NCBI RefSeq assembly: GCF_000230975.2
Contig: NC_021172.1
Span: forward strand, 2,976,001-3,040,000
Direction: 5' to 3'
Length of the DNA: 64,000 bases
Source of the DNA: Hyphomicrobium denitrificans 1NES1
GTDB taxonomy: Bacteria; Pseudomonadota; Alphaproteobacteria; Rhizobiales; Hyphomicrobiaceae
Shown one piece after another: positions 55,374 to 64,000 of the stretch (positions are counted from its first letter, which is position 1; each line of letters opens with the position of its first letter). The position numbers and the translations under genes were made by a program. The notes below the pieces were generated by a model. That model searched no databases, was not told the origin of the DNA, and saw nothing but the letters and a program-made list of their open reading frames with translations.

Positions 55374-56030
55374 ATGACGCTCAGAAAAATTCGTACCGCC
55401 ATTCTGATCTCGGGCCGCGGCTCGAACATGCAGGCGCTCGTCGAGGCCGCACAGGCCGAGGATTATCCCGCCGAAATCGTGCTGATCGCTTCCAATCGAC
55501 CGGACGCGCCTGGCCTTGAATGGGCAAACGCTCGCGGACTACCGACCTTGGCGGTTGATCACAAGAATTATGCAACGCGGGAAGCATTCGAAGACGCCAT
55601 GCAGACGGCGCTTGAGGCTGCCCGGACCGAGCTCGTTGCACTCGCAGGTTTCATGCGGTTGATGAGTCCGGCTTTTGTCGAGCGATGGAGAGACCGGATG
55701 ATCAACATCCATCCTTCGCTCTTGCCGAGCTTCAAAGGGTTGCATACGCATGAACGCGTCTTGGCGGCGGGAGTGAAAATCACGGGCTGCACGGTCCATT
55801 TCGTCCGGGCGGAGATGGATGAGGGGCCGATCATCGGTCAGGCCGCCGTCCCCGTGCTGAGTGGTGACGATCCGGCCACACTCGCCGCGCGCGTCCTTGC
55901 CGCAGAGCACCGGCTTTACCCAGCAGCGTTAAAGCTTGTGGCTTCTGGACGTATTCGCCGCGAGGGCGAAAAAATTGTTATATCTCAAGATATTAATTCA
56001 AGCTCTCCGATTTATTCACCAAGTCTTTGA
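55374..56030 (+). CDS. purN: Phosphoribosylglycinamide formyltransferase
   Basis: The product is 218 residues and transfers a formyl group from 10-formyl-THF to GAR. ISGRGSNMQALVEA binds the phosphate, NIHPSLLPSFKGLHTHE holds the catalytic Asn and His, and VHFVRAEMDEGPIIGQ carries the catalytic Asp. It follows the glycosyltransferase gene by 53 bp. Its usual partner purM is 3.7 kb upstream. Confidence 0.95.
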   Translation: MTLRKIRTAILISGRGSNMQALVEAAQAEDYPAEIVLIASNRPDAPGLEWANARGLPTLAVDHKNYATREAFEDAMQTALEAARTELVALAGFMRLMSPAFVERWRDRMINIHPSLLPSFKGLHTHERVLAAGVKITGCTVHFVRAEMDEGPIIGQAAVPVLSGDDPATLAARVLAAEHRLYPAALKLVASGRIRREGEKIVISQDINSSSPIYSPSL

Positions 56031-56229
56031 AGTGGAAAACTACTTTCTGCTTACCTTGTGCTGGCCGTCGCATGGACAGCTCCCCCCCGAAGCGTGGTAT
56101 TTTTTAGTTGCCCGAAGAGGGATATCCGGGAAATTGAAGTACCGACCCGACGTTTAGCTGGTTGTTCGAACGCGCCTAGCGGCTGCGCTCCAGGGCTAGG
56201 GTTCGCTGCTCCGAAATGGAGGCATCAAA

Positions 56230-57591
56230 ATGGAAACGACACCCAGCCACACCATTGGGCTTGGCGAGGAGTCGAGTATCTGGTTCAAGCTCACGCCATT
56301 GCTGCGGGGCGATCCGGAAAATCCCATGCGCATCCTCATGCAGATGATGGATCGCTATGGATCGGTTTTGCCGGTCAACATGGCGCACCAGCGCGTCGTT
56401 CTCATTTCCGAGCCCGAGTACTTCAAGCATGTGCTGGTTACGAAGGTCGACAATTACGTCAAATACTTCGACGGGCTGAAGCCGATCTTTGGCAGATCGA
56501 TGATCACCAACGACGGCGTGCTCTGGCAGAAGATTCGCATGCCGCAGCAGCCGGCGTTCCATCCCGATATGTTTGCCGAGTACATCCCCTACTTCCTCAA
56601 GGCGATCGAGTCGAAAATGGCGCTTTGGGCCGATCTCGCGAAAAGCGGCGAGACGGTCGAAATGGTCGAGCAGACTTGGACGCTCGCAGCGGACATGATC
56701 TGCAAGGCGTTGTTCGACCGCGATATGCCGTTCAATCCTCATGTCGTGTTCAAGTGCGTGAAGACCTACACCGACGTGATGAACCATCGCGACATTCGCC
56801 TGCGTAAGCAGGCGGGCGAAGTTTTCGAGATGTCGGAAGAAAATGCAGCGAAAGCGATGCAGGTTTGGGGAAGCGTGCCTCCGGCCGTCATCGGCGCCGA
56901 TCCTCGCGAGGAGCGCGAGCGTACGCTCCTGAAGATGATCCAGGCTGCCGTTGAAGATCCGTCAATTCCGGAATTCGACGCGGCGCAGGCGATTGACGAA
57001 CTCAAGCAATATCTCTGGGCCGGCACTGAAACGACGGCCCTCACGCTAGCCTGGGCGCTTTACGAAACGTCGCGGCGCCCTGAGGCTGTCGAACGCATCC
57101 GCCGCGAGGGGCAAGAGGTTTATGGCGACCGCGAGCCGACTGCGGCAGATTACTCAGGTCTCGCGTATACGCGTGCCGTCATTCAGGAGACGATGCGGAT
57201 CTATCCGCCGATCTGGGGCTTGATCCGTGTTGCTGTTGGCGAAGACGAGATCGGCGGCGTCAAGATCAATCCAGGTGATCGCGTCACGCTCTTCGCTTAT
57301 GCCGCCCATCACAATCCGAAGTTCTGGCCTGAGCCGGAAACCTTTCAGCCTGAGCGCTGGATGGCGGGCAATGCGAAAAAGCACGTCAAATACAGCTACA
57401 TCCCATTCGGCGGCGGCAGGCGGTCTTGCATCGGCGGCGCGATGAGCCAAGTGGAAAATACATTGGCTTTGTCGCGGCTGCTTCGACGGTTCCGGCCTGA
57501 ATATGTTGGAGCCGACCCTGTGCGGCTCAATGCAACGGTAACGCTGACGCCGAAGGGCGGGCTGCCCTTCAAGATCCGAGAGCTGAGCTGA
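56230..57591 (+). CDS. Cytochrome P450
   Basis: The product is 453 residues. WAGTETTALTLAWALYE is the oxygen-binding I-helix, with the T pair after the acidic residue. ETMRIYPPIWGLIRVA holds the EXXR motif. The heme loop is PFGGGRRSCIGGAM with the ligand C400. GGAGGC precedes the ATG. Its length and helix pattern match bacterial class I or fatty-acid-type P450s. No ferredoxin or reductase gene is adjacent, so the electron donor is elsewhere. The substrate is unknown. Confidence 0.93.
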   Translation: METTPSHTIGLGEESSIWFKLTPLLRGDPENPMRILMQMMDRYGSVLPVNMAHQRVVLISEPEYFKHVLVTKVDNYVKYFDGLKPIFGRSMITNDGVLWQKIRMPQQPAFHPDMFAEYIPYFLKAIESKMALWADLAKSGETVEMVEQTWTLAADMICKALFDRDMPFNPHVVFKCVKTYTDVMNHRDIRLRKQAGEVFEMSEENAAKAMQVWGSVPPAVIGADPREERERTLLKMIQAAVEDPSIPEFDAAQAIDELKQYLWAGTETTALTLAWALYETSRRPEAVERIRREGQEVYGDREPTAADYSGLAYTRAVIQETMRIYPPIWGLIRVAVGEDEIGGVKINPGDRVTLFAYAAHHNPKFWPEPETFQPERWMAGNAKKHVKYSYIPFGGGRRSCIGGAMSQVENTLALSRLLRRFRPEYVGADPVRLNATVTLTPKGGLPFKIRELS

Positions 57592-57945
57592 CCTGATCTA
57601 CACGAGGCGTTTTGCCAATCCGACAGGATTGTCGGGGCCGCCTTTCCCGATACCGCCGAGCCCGCTCACCAAAAGGTGATGGCCCGAATACCCGCGTATC
57701 CTGGGCATGCGCGGCGTTATCCACTGCTTATTCCGCACCGCATCATCAACAATGCGTCATGGAAATACTCAGAGAAATTTAAACCGGGTTGTAGAGGGCT
57801 CGCACGTGCGAGAGTGGCGGGTATCCGGTGCCGGTTAATGCTGTCATAGTCTCGGCACGTTAGGCATTTAGTAAGGGATTCAGAGCGTCACTCAGCTTGT
57901 AAATACCTATTGTGTGTGAATTCCAACTCCAGGAGACCCCCGGCC
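57592..57945. other. 354-bp intergenic region with short hairpins
   Basis: No convincing gene lies here. A stem CCGACA-GGAT-TGTCGG (57620-57635) follows the P450 stop without a T-run. A perfect 14-bp palindrome CTCGCACGTGCGAG is at 57799-57812. The last 40 bp should hold the promoter and ribosome site of the next small gene. Confidence 0.45.
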
Positions 57946-58146
57946 ATGGAGTCCGTGAAAACCACAGTTCTTGGTAAACCCGTGTTCCTGCTCACGGGAG
58001 CCAGATCGCGCAAAACGAAATCCAAAGGCAAGTTCTCGAACACGCTTGAAGTCGAAGCGCCAGAAAAGCTGATTGAAACTGCACGCCGCAATCCCGACGC
58101 GGTTGCCTTCGGGTTCGTCGCGGGCAGTTGGGTCGCGGCCGCCTAA
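57946..58146 (+). CDS. Hypothetical basic protein, 66 residues
   Basis: The ATG at 57946 follows AGGAGA. The product starts MESVKTTVLGKPVFLLTGAR, has a Lys-rich middle and ends with FVAGSWVAAA. The context and a ribosome site support it, but codon signal over such length is weak, and I do not recognise a family. It is convergent with the DinB-like gene. Confidence 0.5.
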   Translation: MESVKTTVLGKPVFLLTGARSRKTKSKGKFSNTLEVEAPEKLIETARRNPDAVAFGFVAGSWVAAA

Positions 58147-58282
58147 GCGCCGGATTACCGTCCGGCTTGTCGAGGTGCTTAACCTCCTACACCCCGTGGA
58201 AAGCTGGGCGAAGCGCCCGAGGGCCGACCGACGCGTACACCGGCGGCCCTTGTGGCGATCGACGTCAGAAAAAACACCTCCG

Positions 58283-58798
58283 TCAGCCGACAGAGACAAC
58301 GGGACCGAACGGAAGATCGGTGATGCCTGGATTGATACCAAAACCGGTCAACAGCGCGTTCACCTGACCTCGATGATGCGTCTGATGATTGAAGAGATGG
58401 ACGACGAGCAACGCCCTCGATGCGCTCACCTCCCGCCCCGCACTCCCTGAAAACCATTTAAGATCGCCCGTGAGCGCCGAGGCATCGAGACCGTCGGCCC
58501 AGCCTTGGATATGAGCGTCGAAGCGTTGGCGCTCGCGGGCGAGCGCGTTCCACTCCTCGAATTGTACCAACCCCTCAGGTATCGTTCGCGCGACAGGCTG
58601 CGGAGCAGCGCCAAAGCGCATCAGCCACATCTGATCGGCCCACAGGATGTGGTTCAGCGTGGCATGGATCGACCCGAAAAACGCTCCCCGATTTTCCTTC
58701 CGCTGTGCATCGCTCAGGTTCGCCGCCGCGTCGTAGACGTTCAGATTCTGCCACGTGTTATAGCGGGCCATCGTCTGAACATAAGCAGCGGAAATCAT
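58283..58798 (-). CDS. DinB/YfiT-family metal-binding protein
   Basis: The product is 171 residues. It is a four-helix DinB fold with the metal-binding His pattern: H in ATLNHILWAD near residue 45, and FNHQTHHRGQ near residue 135. Such proteins bind nickel or zinc and include thiol-dependent transferases. The exact role is unknown. It starts 71 bp after ndk on the same strand and may share its transcript. Confidence 0.88.
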   Translation of the reverse strand: MISAAYVQTMARYNTWQNLNVYDAAANLSDAQRKENRGAFFGSIHATLNHILWADQMWLMRFGAAPQPVARTIPEGLVQFEEWNALARERQRFDAHIQGWADGLDASALTGDLKWFSGSAGREVSASRALLVVHLFNHQTHHRGQVNALLTGFGINPGITDLPFGPVVSVG

Positions 58799-58868
58799 TG
58801 CTCGCTCATCGCATCGGAGGTGGGCGGCACTTTGTTCAGCGCCGCCCACACGTTTGCCTTTGAATTGC

Positions 58869-59291
58869 TCAGCCGACGATCTCGTCGAGGCGGAAGTTCA
58901 GCGCGATTTCGCGATCTGCGGCTGCAGGGCTGTCGGACCCATGGGTCGAGTTCGCACCCTTCGATTCGGCGAAAAGCTTGCGAACCGTTCCCTCGGCGGC
59001 TTCCTTGGGATCGGTGGCTCCCATAACCTCGCGGTACTTTGCGATTGCGTTCTCGCCTTCGAGAACCTGCAAAACGATAGGCCCGGACGTCATAAAATCC
59101 ACGAGTTCGCCGTAAAATGGCCGCGCCTTGTGTTCTTCATAGAATTTCTCGGCCTGCGCACGGGTCCAGCGCACGCGCTTCTGAGCCACGATGCGCAAGC
59201 CGGCGGCTTCGATTACGGCATTGATCTTGCCGGTAAGATTGCGGCGCGTTGCGTCCGGCTTAATGATAGAGAACGTGCGTTCAACGGCCAT
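58869..59291 (-). CDS. ndk: Nucleoside diphosphate kinase
   Basis: The product is 140 residues and interconverts nucleoside di- and triphosphates. [14 protein letters not shown] is the N-terminal block. The phosphorylated histidine is H117 in [26 protein letters not shown] is also standard. It is divergent from the GYF_2-domain gene. A hairpin-like GGGTCT/AGACCC palindrome lies 210 bp upstream of its start and close to the divergent gene. Confidence 0.96.
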   Translation of the reverse strand: MAVERTFSIIKPDATRRNLTGKINAVIEAAGLRIVAQKRVRWTRAQAEKFYEEHKARPFYGELVDFMTSGPIVLQVLEGENAIAKYREVMGATDPKEAAEGTVRKLFAESKGANSTHGSDSPAAADREIALNFRLDEIVG

Positions 59292-59500
59292 AAGTCTGCC
59301 TCGCTTTGCGGTTTCCTGAGAGTTCGGCGGGCTTATAACTGCGGGGGTTCACAGCGGCAAGCGCGCGACGGCGGTCGAGTTGAAGCAGTCAGTTGCACGT
59401 CGCACAAAATTTGGCAGGTTCACCGTATAATCGCCCGATTGACGCGCGCAACTGCCTGTGAACAGTGTGGCCGGGGGGAACGCTCGGTCTCTATTGGAAC

Positions 59501-59514
59501 GGGTCTTGAGACCC
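59501..59514. promoter_or_regulatory. Palindrome GGGTCT-TG-AGACCC
   Basis: Perfect 6-bp arms with a 2-bp centre end 20 bp before the ATG of the GYF_2-domain gene. It could be an operator or a small hairpin over the ribosome-binding region, where no strong Shine-Dalgarno is seen. Confidence 0.35.
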
Positions 59515-59534
59515 GCGTGTGCGAAGAAACGAGC

Positions 59535-60992
59535 ATGACCGGACAAGCCGAAGACATTCAGTGGTATATTGCACGGGATGGCAAACAGCACGGTCCCTTG
59601 ACCGATGTTGAGCTGCGCACGTTCATCGCGCACAATTACCTTCGTCAAACCGACCTCATCTGGCGCCCCGGCATGTCTGAATGGCAGGCCGCTCCTGCCG
59701 TTTTCCCGGCAGCCTTTCACGGCGGCAGCGAGCAGCCACAAGCAGCACCGCAAGCTCAGCGCACAGCTCCTGCTCAAACGTACGCCGCTCAATCGACAGC
59801 ACCTGCGCAGTATGCTGCTCATTCTGATTTTGAAGGCGGCGAGACGCGGCCTCAACGCGGTAACCTCATCAAGCGTCTTGCCATCGCCGGTGTCGCCCTG
59901 ACTGTGGTCGGCGGAGGTGCGTTCGCACTCGCGACGTATCGTGGCCCGCTGATGGAGATGGTTTCCGGGACATCGGACTCGGCGAGTACCGACCAACCGC
60001 CTGTCGTTGCGGCACCGGATGATACGAAGGTCGCCGAGGCAGCCGCACCCGCGCAAACAGACGCTGCATCCTCTTCAAATGTGGTGCCGTCGGAACCAGC
60101 GCCACCGCCAGCCACCAGCGATGTCATTCCGCCGGCTGCGCCGTCGGGACCTCAGCAGACTGCCGAAAGCCAGCCGCAGGCGCCGCAAAGCCCGCAGGCC
60201 AATGATCCGCAAACGACGACGACAGCTTCCGTTTCGAAACTTGGCGGGACGACTGTTGCGCCACAACCTCCGACAGACATGCAGGTTGCTGCCGTCGAAC
60301 AGCAACCGCCTCAGCCTCCGGCGCCACCTTCCGTCGATGGCTCGACACTCGACACTCGGCTACAGAAAGTGCCGGTTTGGGAACTCATAAAAAAGGAATA
60401 TCCGGATTGGTACACGTCGCAGATTTCTACGGCCAACAAGATGGTGGCCGACAAGAAATCCGACAACGAAGTCGCGATGCTGCTCGCTCAGGGGCTTGTA
60501 AATCTCAGACGGCAGAATGCCGATAAGGCCCTCGCCGCCAGCTCCGAAAAACTGCAGGCCATCGCCGTGGCATTCCTTCAGCATCTGAAGTCGCTCCGTG
60601 CGCAGAGCGTTAGCGCCTGCTTCGGATTCATTTCGAAGGGCGAGACGAGCCCCGCTGTCGTTCAAATGATGGAACATCCAGAGACGGCGACGGCACTCAA
60701 TGCGCAGGCTGACGCCATCTTTGAGGCAATTTCCGAGGGCGGCAAAAGCCCCGTCAAGCACGACTCCGCCGTCAAGAGCGACTATGATGTGCTGATCAAA
60801 GAACTCGCCAAACTCGGCTGGAAAGAAGACGATCTGCAGGTCTTCTCGAATCCGAAGCTCCTGGCCAAACGCGAGCCGGAACAAGTCTGCAAGATGGTCC
60901 AGGAATGGTTCGTTGCGCACCTCGCCGTGCAGGACAAGGCCATCCGCGACCGCCTGCTCTATGAGACGCTTAAACCCGTCGTATCGGGCTGA
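59535..60992 (+). CDS. GYF_2-domain single-pass membrane protein
   Basis: The product is 485 residues from the ATG at 59535. Residues about 7-55 match a GYF_2 domain (WYIARDGKQHGPLTDVEL, then LIWRPGMSEW), a proline-binding fold seen in bacterial proteins. A Gln/Ala/Pro linker precedes a TM helix around residues 113-133. A long Pro/Gln/Ala-rich stretch (about 140-270) follows, then a helical C-terminal domain with two Cys (SACFGF and VCKM), presumably periplasmic. It precedes a DUF3147 gene by 5 bp. I know no function. Confidence 0.85.
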   Translation: MTGQAEDIQWYIARDGKQHGPLTDVELRTFIAHNYLRQTDLIWRPGMSEWQAAPAVFPAAFHGGSEQPQAAPQAQRTAPAQTYAAQSTAPAQYAAHSDFEGGETRPQRGNLIKRLAIAGVALTVVGGGAFALATYRGPLMEMVSGTSDSASTDQPPVVAAPDDTKVAEAAAPAQTDAASSSNVVPSEPAPPPATSDVIPPAAPSGPQQTAESQPQAPQSPQANDPQTTTTASVSKLGGTTVAPQPPTDMQVAAVEQQPPQPPAPPSVDGSTLDTRLQKVPVWELIKKEYPDWYTSQISTANKMVADKKSDNEVAMLLAQGLVNLRRQNADKALAASSEKLQAIAVAFLQHLKSLRAQSVSACFGFISKGETSPAVVQMMEHPETATALNAQADAIFEAISEGGKSPVKHDSAVKSDYDVLIKELAKLGWKEDDLQVFSNPKLLAKREPEQVCKMVQEWFVAHLAVQDKAIRDRLLYETLKPVVSG

Positions 60993-60997
60993 CGCGC

Positions 60998-61348
60998 GTG
61001 CTTTACGCGGCGATAAAAGTTCTACTGACAGCAGTTCTCGTGGTCGCGATTTCGGAAGTGGCAAAGCGGTCCAGTGCACTCGGCGGTATCATCGCCTCGT
61101 TGCCGTTGACATCGCTTCTGGCGTTCATCTGGCTCTATGGAGAGACCGGCGATACCTCCAAGATCGCCCATCTCTCGTCGAGCATCTTCTGGTACGTCCT
61201 CCCATCGCTGGTTCTGTTCGTCGTGTTGCCGCTCCTCCTGGGGCGCGGCGTCGGATTCTGGCCGAGCCTACTCATTGCCTCTGCCGCGACGTTTGTGGCC
61301 TATCTCTTGATGACGGCCGCGCTTGCGCGCTTCGGCATCACCCTCTGA
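60998..61348 (+). CDS. DUF3147-family membrane protein
   Basis: The product is 116 residues from a GTG 5 bp after the GYF_2-domain gene, so they share a transcript. Four hydrophobic helices are seen, beginning AAIKVLLTAVLVVAISEVAK. The motif RSSALGGIIASLPLTSLLA in the first loop is the DUF3147 signature. The function is unknown; the size and layout suggest a small transporter or membrane assembly factor. Confidence 0.85.
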   Translation: MLYAAIKVLLTAVLVVAISEVAKRSSALGGIIASLPLTSLLAFIWLYGETGDTSKIAHLSSSIFWYVLPSLVLFVVLPLLLGRGVGFWPSLLIASAATFVAYLLMTAALARFGITL

Positions 61349-61388
61349 GGCGTGACAGGCGCTGACGGACAGGCTATCCGCTCGTTCC

Positions 61389-63293
61389 ATGCTGCATATC
61401 AACGACCTGACCTATCGGATCGAAGGACGGCCAATCCTCGAACAAGCGACTGTGGCGATCCCCTCCGGTCACAAGGTTGGTCTTGTCGGGCGCAACGGTG
61501 CCGGTAAGACGACCCTGCTGCGCCTCTTGAAAGGCGAGATCGCGCCCGACGATGGGTCAATCTTGATCCCGCGGAACGCGCGCCTCGGACATGTCGCCCA
61601 GGAAGCGCCGGGCGGCGACAACAGCCTGATAGACTGGGTGCTTGCTTCCGATACCGAACGCGCCAGCCTGCTCGCAGAAGCCGAACATGCAACCGATCCG
61701 CAGCGGATCGCGGAAATTCAGATGCGACTAACGGACTTCGACGCGCACTCGGCTCCGTCGCGCGCCGCACGCATCCTGTCGGGGCTCGGTTTCGACGATG
61801 AGGCTCAGCAACGTGCCTGCCGCGAATTCTCAGGTGGTTGGCGCATGCGGGTCGCGCTCGGTGCGATTCTGTTTCTGAAGCCTGATATTGTGCTGCTCGA
61901 CGAGCCTACGAACTATCTCGATCTCGAAGGTACGCTCTGGCTCGAGAACCATCTCAAGACGTATCCGCATACCGTTCTGATCGTCAGCCACGACCGCGAT
62001 CTGCTCAACCGTGCGGTCGGCTCGATCCTGCATCTCGATCGCGGCAAGCTCACGTTGTACGCGGGTGGCTACGACGACTTCGAGGAAACGCGGCGCGAAA
62101 AGCAGCGCCTCGAAATGAAGCTCAAAAAGAAGCAGGACGAGCAACGCCGCCATCTGCAAGCATTCATCGACCGTTTCAAAGCCAAAGCCAGCAAGGCGGC
62201 GCAGGCGCAAAGCCGCGTCAAAGCTCTCGCCAAAATGCAGCCTATCGCGGCGCAGGTCGACGACCGTGTCGTACCGTTCCGCTTTCCCGACCCGCAAAAG
62301 GTGATCGCGAGCCCGCTGCTCAGAATCGAGAAGGCGAGCGCAGGTTACGATGCCGCCGCGCCCGTTCTGACCGGCCTGGATCTGCGCATCGACAACGATG
62401 ATCGCATTGCGCTGCTCGGTCAGAACGGCAATGGCAAGTCGACACTTGCCAAGCTGATCGCGAGCAGGCTGGCTCCGCTTTCCGGCAACGTCTTCGGCGC
62501 GCAAAAGGTCGAGGTTGGATATTTCGCGCAGCATCAGCTCGATGATCTGCTGCCCAATGCAACGCCCTACGATTACATGCTGAAATTGATGCCTGAGGCG
62601 ACGGAAGCGCAACGGCGAACGCGACTCGGCACGTTCGGCTTCAGCGCCGACAAGGCTGATACTCAGTGCGGAAAGCTTTCGGGTGGGGAGAAAGCACGGC
62701 TGCTACTCGCGATAACAGCTTTCCACGGTCCGCACGTCCTGATCCTCGACGAGCCGACGAACCACCTCGACGTCGACAGTCGCGAAGCGCTCGTCCATGC
62801 GCTGATGGAATACAACGGCGCCGTGATCCTGATTAGCCACGATCGGCATTTGATCGAAGCGACAGCCGACCGGCTTTGGCTGGTGCGCAACGGGACCGTA
62901 AAATCCTACGACGGCGATATGGAGAGCTATCGCGCCCTGCTGCTTGAAGAACGCGGAGCGCGGTCAGCGGAGCGGCGCGAGGACCGCAACAACGGCGACA
63001 CCAAATCCTCACGCACCGATCAGCGGCGTGCTGCCGCCGAGCGCCGCGCAGAACTCGCCCCGCTTAAAAATGCGATGGTCGCGGCAGAACAGCATGTCGA
63101 AAAACTATCGAAAGAGATCGCAGCACTCGACTCGCTGCTCGCCGATCCGGCGCTTTACGCGACAGATCCCACACGCGTCCAAAACGCGGCGCAGCAACGC
63201 GGACAATTCAGCAAGCAGCTTACTGAGGCCGAAGAAGCTTGGCTGGAGGCAATTGAAGCCTATGAGGAGGCTTCTGCCACATCCGACGCCTAA
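61389..63293 (+). CDS. ABC-F family ATPase (YheS-like)
   Basis: The product is 634 residues with two ABC domains and no TM segment. Walker A motifs are GRNGAGKTT and GQNGNGKST; signatures are FSGGWRMR and LSGGEKAR; Walker B motifs are LLDEPTNYLDLEG and ILDEPTNHLDVDS. Between the domains lies the basic P-site linker KKKQDEQRRHLQAFIDRFKA, which enters the ribosome E site. A C-terminal coiled coil follows. ABC-F proteins rescue or adjust stalled ribosomes. YheS-like is the closest match. Confidence 0.92.
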   Translation: MLHINDLTYRIEGRPILEQATVAIPSGHKVGLVGRNGAGKTTLLRLLKGEIAPDDGSILIPRNARLGHVAQEAPGGDNSLIDWVLASDTERASLLAEAEHATDPQRIAEIQMRLTDFDAHSAPSRAARILSGLGFDDEAQQRACREFSGGWRMRVALGAILFLKPDIVLLDEPTNYLDLEGTLWLENHLKTYPHTVLIVSHDRDLLNRAVGSILHLDRGKLTLYAGGYDDFEETRREKQRLEMKLKKKQDEQRRHLQAFIDRFKAKASKAAQAQSRVKALAKMQPIAAQVDDRVVPFRFPDPQKVIASPLLRIEKASAGYDAAAPVLTGLDLRIDNDDRIALLGQNGNGKSTLAKLIASRLAPLSGNVFGAQKVEVGYFAQHQLDDLLPNATPYDYMLKLMPEATEAQRRTRLGTFGFSADKADTQCGKLSGGEKARLLLAITAFHGPHVLILDEPTNHLDVDSREALVHALMEYNGAVILISHDRHLIEATADRLWLVRNGTVKSYDGDMESYRALLLEERGARSAERREDRNNGDTKSSRTDQRRAAAERRAELAPLKNAMVAAEQHVEKLSKEIAALDSLLADPALYATDPTRVQNAAQQRGQFSKQLTEAEEAWLEAIEAYEEASATSDA

Positions 63294-63462
63294 GCCGCGC
63301 ATACCGAAATTCCTTGGAGTCGCGGGCCGCGAGCGCGTGCCGGTCTGATTCGTCGCAACGTTCGCGTCTGGAAGATCGTCATTCGGGAACCCATTTTGTG
63401 AATACGACGTTAGTAAGGTGCAGGGCAAGTGCCCCCGCTTACCTGCGCAACGGGTTTCAATC

Positions 63463-63759
63463 ATGAAACAGGAATTCATCTATCACGCTCTGGCACCCCG
63501 CAATTCCCCGGTTCGGCCCACACGCGCCCACACTGCAGTCGCGACGGTGGCTGTAAAAGAATATATCGCTTATCTCGCGACGCTCTCGATCGCCGTAGCG
63601 ATCGCGATCATCACATTCGCTTATGCCGCTAACATCACAGTCAAGTGGCTCGACGCCGTCGCCAAGCCAGGCTTCCTGGCACAATCTCAGATTGTCGCGA
63701 CGCAGCCTGCAAAACTCGCGATGCTTCCCGCTGCGAAGCCGTTCAGGGCGGCGAACTAA
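63463..63759 (+). CDS. Small membrane protein of unknown function, 98 residues
   Basis: The ATG at 63463 is used. The N-terminal half is polar, then one TM helix (LSIAVAIAIITFAYAANI, about residues 45-62) and an Ala/Pro-rich tail. No family is recognised. The strongest support is that the frame is open with sensible codon use and the TM helix is clean. Confidence 0.5.
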   Translation: MKQEFIYHALAPRNSPVRPTRAHTAVATVAVKEYIAYLATLSIAVAIAIITFAYAANITVKWLDAVAKPGFLAQSQIVATQPAKLAMLPAAKPFRAAN

Positions 63760-63916
63760 GGTTTACCCAGCCATACGAACTGCCCCTTCTTTAGATTGAA
63801 GACCGCACACAGTCGCTGTATCGGTTTCTGATTTTGAAATTTCTCATCGGAAGCCGGTCGCGCATGAGTGCGGTTCACGAGGTTCGCCGGACTAGATCTT
63901 TCGCGAAGGCTCTTCC

Positions 63917-64000
63917 ATGAGCCTTGTAAGCTCGCATATTGGCGAGGTTTTTCTTGCATTCCTGAAGCTCGGTCTGACGTCCTTCGGCGGGCCCGTCGCG
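63917..64000 (+). CDS. chrA: Chromate transporter (N-terminal part)
   Basis: The first 28 residues are seen before the window ends. FLAFLKLGLTSFGGPVA is the opening motif of ChrA/CHR transporters, including the FGG. These exchange chromate with sulfate. The start is the ATG at 63917. Whether this is a short (SCHR) or long (LCHR) form lies outside the window. Confidence 0.85.
   Translation, partial: MSLVSSHIGEVFLAFLKLGLTSFGGPVA

Noticed and set aside
58854..59534. Upstream extension of the GYF_2-domain gene over ndk
   Set aside because: The added frame lies antisense to ndk and has no domain; the GYF_2 domain begins right after the ATG at 59535.

Overview
The window looks like a chromosomal segment of a GC-rich alphaproteobacterium of the order Hyphomicrobiales, probably a methylotroph close to Hyphomicrobium. 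This is inference from gene content: a lanthanide-type PQQ methanol dehydrogenase (xoxF), the phaA/phaB/phaR polyhydroxybutyrate genes, a class II B12-dependent ribonucleotide reductase, the ppx-ppk-hdaA-perM-pgsA-DUF2066 gene order, bactofilin, and MetX/MetW methionine synthesis. There is no rRNA, CRISPR array, phage or insertion sequence. One tRNA gene, tRNA-Leu(UAA), is present.

Layout. 1-3 kb: end of ftsE, ftsX, a YdcF/DUF218 protein and plsC (envelope). 2.9-5.9 kb: a guanidinium exporter of the SMR family (minus strand) whose leader carries two ACGR-loop hairpins, a guanidine-II riboswitch, divergent from nrdJ. 6-12.8 kb: amino-acid metabolism (tyrA-hisC on minus, metX-metW on plus), a methyltransferase, glyoxalase II and a DUF985 cupin. 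13-15 kb: a NYN plus LOTUS-like RNA-binding protein. 15-18 kb: phaA-phaB and divergent phaR. 18-25.4 kb: a PAS-GGDEF-EAL protein, a small membrane protein, rpmF, an mtgA with a long N-terminal extension, a polyprenyl synthase, an outer-membrane beta-barrel protein and an FAD monooxygenase. 25.6-29.1 kb: zur-znuC-znuB-ispG, one tight minus-strand run with no znuA. 29.4-32.8 kb: an unrecognised 1,114-residue membrane protein with coiled coil and an internal tandem duplication. 32.8-38.4 kb: small metabolic and secreted proteins, bactofilin and the tRNA. 38.5-42.7 kb: aspS, rnd and a CbpA-like J protein. 42.8-50.3 kb: a six-gene minus-strand cluster for polyphosphate, DnaA regulation and phospholipid synthesis. 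50.5-56 kb: purM and purN, separated by xoxF, a small protein and a GT4 glycosyltransferase. 56-64 kb: a cytochrome P450, DinB-like protein, ndk, a GYF_2-domain protein, a DUF3147 protein, an ABC-F ATPase and the start of chrA.

Most genes are housekeeping. The best candidates for something new are the 1,114-residue protein with its duplicated ~82-residue domain, the NYN/LOTUS protein, the GYF_2 membrane protein, the extended mtgA, and a 475-bp AT-rich structured intergenic region at 33.6-34.1 kb. The guanidine-II riboswitch with its exporter is the clearest regulatory system, of a class already known.
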